In this document: positions 62,013-64,000 of the stretch, piece by piece
Layout of the letters: every line of letters begins with the position of its first letter
How positions within the stretch are numbered: position 1 is the stretch's first letter
NCBI GenBank assembly: GCA_902506565.1
Contig: LR732703.1
Coordinates: 808,030-872,029, forward strand
Source of the DNA: Burkholderiales bacterium 8X
GTDB taxonomy: Bacteria; Pseudomonadota; Gammaproteobacteria; Burkholderiales; Burkholderiaceae_C
DNA: 64,000 nt
Direction: 5' to 3'
Made by a program: the position numbers and the translations under genes
The notes under the pieces: model-generated
Databases searched by the model: none
What the model saw: the letters and a program-made list of their open reading frames with translations, nothing else
What the model was told of the DNA's origin: nothing

Positions 62013-62030
62013 CCGACCGTCGGCGGTCGG
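62013..62030. other. Short hairpin in the leader of the DpgC-like gene
   Basis: CCGACC and GGTCGG pair perfectly around GTCGGC. It could be a weak terminator for the LysR transcript or a structured leader; nothing in the sequence decides. Confidence 0.35.
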
Positions 62031-62085
62031 ACCTGGCCACGTCCAAGGTCGAGCGCCGCCCTGCCTCTTTTCCGAACGAAGAACG

Positions 62086-63528
62086 ATGATCGAATTCATT
62101 CCACCGGACGAGCGCATCAGCCGCCTGCGCGCCGCCGGACTGCCGGCATCCGAGACCGACGAATGCCTCGCGGCTTTCGACGTCTGCCAGCAGGCGGCAG
62201 GGTCGGCGGGGGCCCTGGATGACGACGTGCGTCCGGTGCGCATCGCCTGCAATCTGGCCCGCGCACTGCTCGCGCGCATGCCGCTTCGATCGCAGCGCAA
62301 CCCGGCGCAAAAGCGTGCCGGCGAGACATTGGTCCACCTGTGCGCGGGCGCGGCCAGGGACCTGTTCCGGCGCCATGCCACTGCGCTCTATGCCGAGCTC
62401 ACCGAGCACGGGCGCCGCTCGCTTCGCGTGGACGACCTGCTCTGGGCCGGCGCCGCACGCCTCCCCGGCATCCTGCCGTCGGCGGCCGAACTGGCGGAAG
62501 AAGCCGTCCGCATGCAGCAGGACAAGGATGGTCTCGAGATTGCGCAAGGCCTGTTCGTGAGTCAGGTGATGAGCGACCGCGCCTGCGGTCTGCACCTGGT
62601 GCGTTCGATGCTGCGGCCGATGCCGGCATCGCGCGAGCGCCTCGCCGAGTTCGTGCGCACCGGCAAGGCCGACCTGGGCACGATCCGCATCGAGGTCGAG
62701 GGCGAGACCGCCTATGTCTACATCCACAACGAGCGGTACCTGAACTCCGAGGACGACACCACGGTCGGCCCGATGGAGTCGGCGGTCGACCTGGTGCTGA
62801 TGCACCCCGGCGTTCGCATGGGCGTGCTGCGCGGCAGCGTGGTCGACCATCCCAAGTACCAGGGCCGCCGGGTGTTCTGCTCGGGCATCAACCTGACGCG
62901 GATCTACCAGGGCAAGCAGAGCTATCTGTCGTTCCTGTATCGCAACCTCGGCATGCACAGCAAGCTCTACCGCGGCATCCTCGCGCACGACTTCGTCGAC
63001 AGCCTCGACGCGCCGATGGACGAGCCGGAGCTCACGCACGAGAAGCTCTGGGTGGCGGTGGTCGAATCCTTCGCGATCGGCGGCGGCTGCCAGTTGCTGC
63101 TGGTGGTCGACCATGTCATTGCCGAGCAAGGCGCCTACTTCAACCTGCCCGCACGCAAGGAAGGCATCCTGCCGGGCACTGCCAACATCCGGCTGCCGCG
63201 CTTCGTCGGCGAGCGGCTGGCGCGCGAGGCGATCATGTTCGACCGCACCTTCCATGCCGACACGCCTGAAGGCCGCCTTTTGGCCAACGAAGTGGTGCCG
63301 GCAGATCGCATCGACGAAGCGGTGCGCGCCTGCGTGGCCAACGCGACCGGTTCCGGCATGGTCAGCGCCGGCGCCAACCGAAAGGCGATGCGGGTGCAGA
63401 CCGAACCGATGGACACCTTCCGCGCGTACATGGCCACCTACGCCCGCGACCAGGCTTTCTGCCACCTGAGCGAACAACTGGTGCGCAACCTGGAGCGCCA
63501 CTGGAACGCGAAGGCCCGCAAGCTGTGA
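62086..63528 (+). CDS. DpgC-like cofactor-independent arylacetyl-CoA dioxygenase (crotonase superfamily)
   Basis: 480 residues. An N-terminal helical domain of about 200 residues precedes a crotonase domain, the layout of DpgC, which uses O2 without metal or cofactor to turn 3,5-dihydroxyphenylacetyl-CoA into 3,5-dihydroxyphenylglyoxylate and free CoA. Matching segments: RYLNSEDDTTVGPMESAVDL (Glu222 at the DpgC Glu189 position), RRVFCSGINL, KLYRGI (Arg296 near DpgC Arg254), FAIGGGCQLLLVVDH (Gln336 for Gln299) and NLPARKEGILPGTANIRL. DpgC residue numbers are from memory. No glycopeptide biosynthesis genes are around; the next gene is an acyl-CoA ligase, which points to catabolism. Confidence 0.85.
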   Translation: MIEFIPPDERISRLRAAGLPASETDECLAAFDVCQQAAGSAGALDDDVRPVRIACNLARALLARMPLRSQRNPAQKRAGETLVHLCAGAARDLFRRHATALYAELTEHGRRSLRVDDLLWAGAARLPGILPSAAELAEEAVRMQQDKDGLEIAQGLFVSQVMSDRACGLHLVRSMLRPMPASRERLAEFVRTGKADLGTIRIEVEGETAYVYIHNERYLNSEDDTTVGPMESAVDLVLMHPGVRMGVLRGSVVDHPKYQGRRVFCSGINLTRIYQGKQSYLSFLYRNLGMHSKLYRGILAHDFVDSLDAPMDEPELTHEKLWVAVVESFAIGGGCQLLLVVDHVIAEQGAYFNLPARKEGILPGTANIRLPRFVGERLAREAIMFDRTFHADTPEGRLLANEVVPADRIDEAVRACVANATGSGMVSAGANRKAMRVQTEPMDTFRAYMATYARDQAFCHLSEQLVRNLERHWNAKARKL

Positions 63529-64000
63529 CGACGACCCTGGGCTCGATGCTGCGCAGCAATGCGAGCGTGTACGCGCAGTTTCCGGCGCTGCACGAAAACG
63601 CCGGCAGCTCGACCTGGGCCGAATGGGTCGCGCGCATCGCCCGCACGGCGCGGTTGCTGCGCGGCGACCTGCAGCTGCGTCCCGGCGAGCGCTTCGGCCT
63701 CTTGGCGCGCAACAGCGCTTGCCAGGCGGCGCTGATCAATGCCGGCTACTGGAGCGGCCTGGTGCCGGTGCCGATCAACCACCGGCTCGCACCGTCCGAG
63801 ATCGAGCAATTGGCCGAAGACGCAGGTTGCAAGCGACTCTTCGTCGACACCGGCCTGGCGTCGATCGCGAGCGATCCACACCTTTCGGGCTGGCGCGACC
63901 GGATGATCCCGATCGATATCGACGACACCGGAAGCGACGATTGGTCAAAGCGGGCAGCGGCCGCGGAACCGCTGGACCTGCATGAATCGCATGAAGACGA
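63525..64000 (+). CDS. Class I adenylate-forming acyl-CoA ligase, 3' partial
   Basis: Starts with GTG 63525, overlapping the stop of the DpgC-like gene by 4 bases, and stays open to the window edge (158 codons). The visible part is the N-terminal portion of an AMP-binding ligase: STWAEWVARIARTARLL, LRPGERFGLLARNSACQA and LINAGYWSGLVPVPINHRLA, a pattern close to aromatic and fatty acid CoA ligases. The AMP-binding P-loop and later motifs lie beyond the window. It would supply the CoA thioester for the dioxygenase-like enzyme. Confidence 0.88.
   Translation, partial: MTTTLGSMLRSNASVYAQFPALHENAGSSTWAEWVARIARTARLLRGDLQLRPGERFGLLARNSACQAALINAGYWSGLVPVPINHRLAPSEIEQLAEDAGCKRLFVDTGLASIASDPHLSGWRDRMIPIDIDDTGSDDWSKRAAAAEPLDLHESHED

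Noticed and set aside
62086..64000. Glycopeptide antibiotic (dihydroxyphenylglycine) biosynthesis
   Set aside because: No type III polyketide synthase, DpgB, DpgD, aminotransferase or peptide synthetase in the window; the neighbours are catabolic.

Overview
The window looks like part of a chromosome, or possibly a large replicon, of a Burkholderiales betaproteobacterium of the Comamonadaceae type (Variovorax-like). This is inferred from the very GC-rich sequence, dense coding, three Bug/TctC-type periplasmic binding proteins, many LysR regulators next to catabolic genes, and the mix of Liv, TRAP, polar amino acid and sugar ABC importers. I see no rRNA, tRNA, insertion sequence, phage gene or CRISPR array, and no gene-free stretch longer than about 300 bases. 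Sixty-two protein genes are called, and most sit in tight operons with 4- to 11-base overlaps. LAYOUT. 1-9851 (+): a branched-chain-type ABC importer (livKHMGF, first gene cut by the window edge), then a catabolic set: NIPSNAP protein, an SDR without the usual Tyr/Lys pair, a Rieske oxygenase, a Bug binding protein and a ThDP-dependent enzyme. 9883-10476: a DUF3253-type protein. 10689-16264 (+): a six-gene signalling operon, rsbR-rsbS-rsbT-rsbX-like, then a histidine kinase and a hybrid kinase with two receiver domains (a stressosome module coupled to two-component proteins). 16296-24411 (-): a seven-gene operon of hyuA/hyuB-type hydantoinase/oxoprolinase subunits, a D-threonine-aldolase-like PLP protein and a polar amino acid ABC importer; a LysR regulator and an amidase diverge from it (24504-26945). 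27033-29112: a small membrane protein, a DMT exporter and a DHFR-like reductase. 29167-36236: LysR, GAF-like protein, TRAP transporter (P-Q-M), VOC protein, alpha/beta hydrolase and FAD monooxygenase. 36291-41030 (-): carboxymuconolactone-decarboxylase-like protein, GMC oxidoreductase, a second ThDP enzyme and a second Bug protein, with a divergent GntR regulator (41127). 41892-52114 (-): a nine-gene pentose operon with a YtfQ-YtfR-YtfT-YjfF sugar ABC importer and the oxidative L-arabinose route (SDR dehydrogenase, SMP-30 lactonase, L-arabonate dehydratase, 2-keto-3-deoxy-L-arabonate dehydratase, plus a mutarotase), with a divergent GbpR-like LysR (52261). 53266-60670 (-): a molybdenum hydroxylase (CoxM/S/L-like with CoxG), an alpha/beta hydrolase, a crotonase and a third Bug protein; a LysR diverges (60902). 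62086-end (+): a homologue of DpgC, the cofactor-free arylacetyl-CoA dioxygenase, overlapping an acyl-CoA ligase that runs off the window. HOW IT FITS. Each block pairs an importer or solute-binding protein with a short catabolic route and its own regulator, the pattern of a soil bacterium that scavenges plant sugars, aromatic acids and cyclic amides. The most unusual items are the DpgC-ligase pair, the stressosome/phosphorelay operon, and the HyuAB-PLP-ABC operon with an atypical PLP protein. The large overlapping reading frames on opposite strands are GC-driven shadows and were left out.
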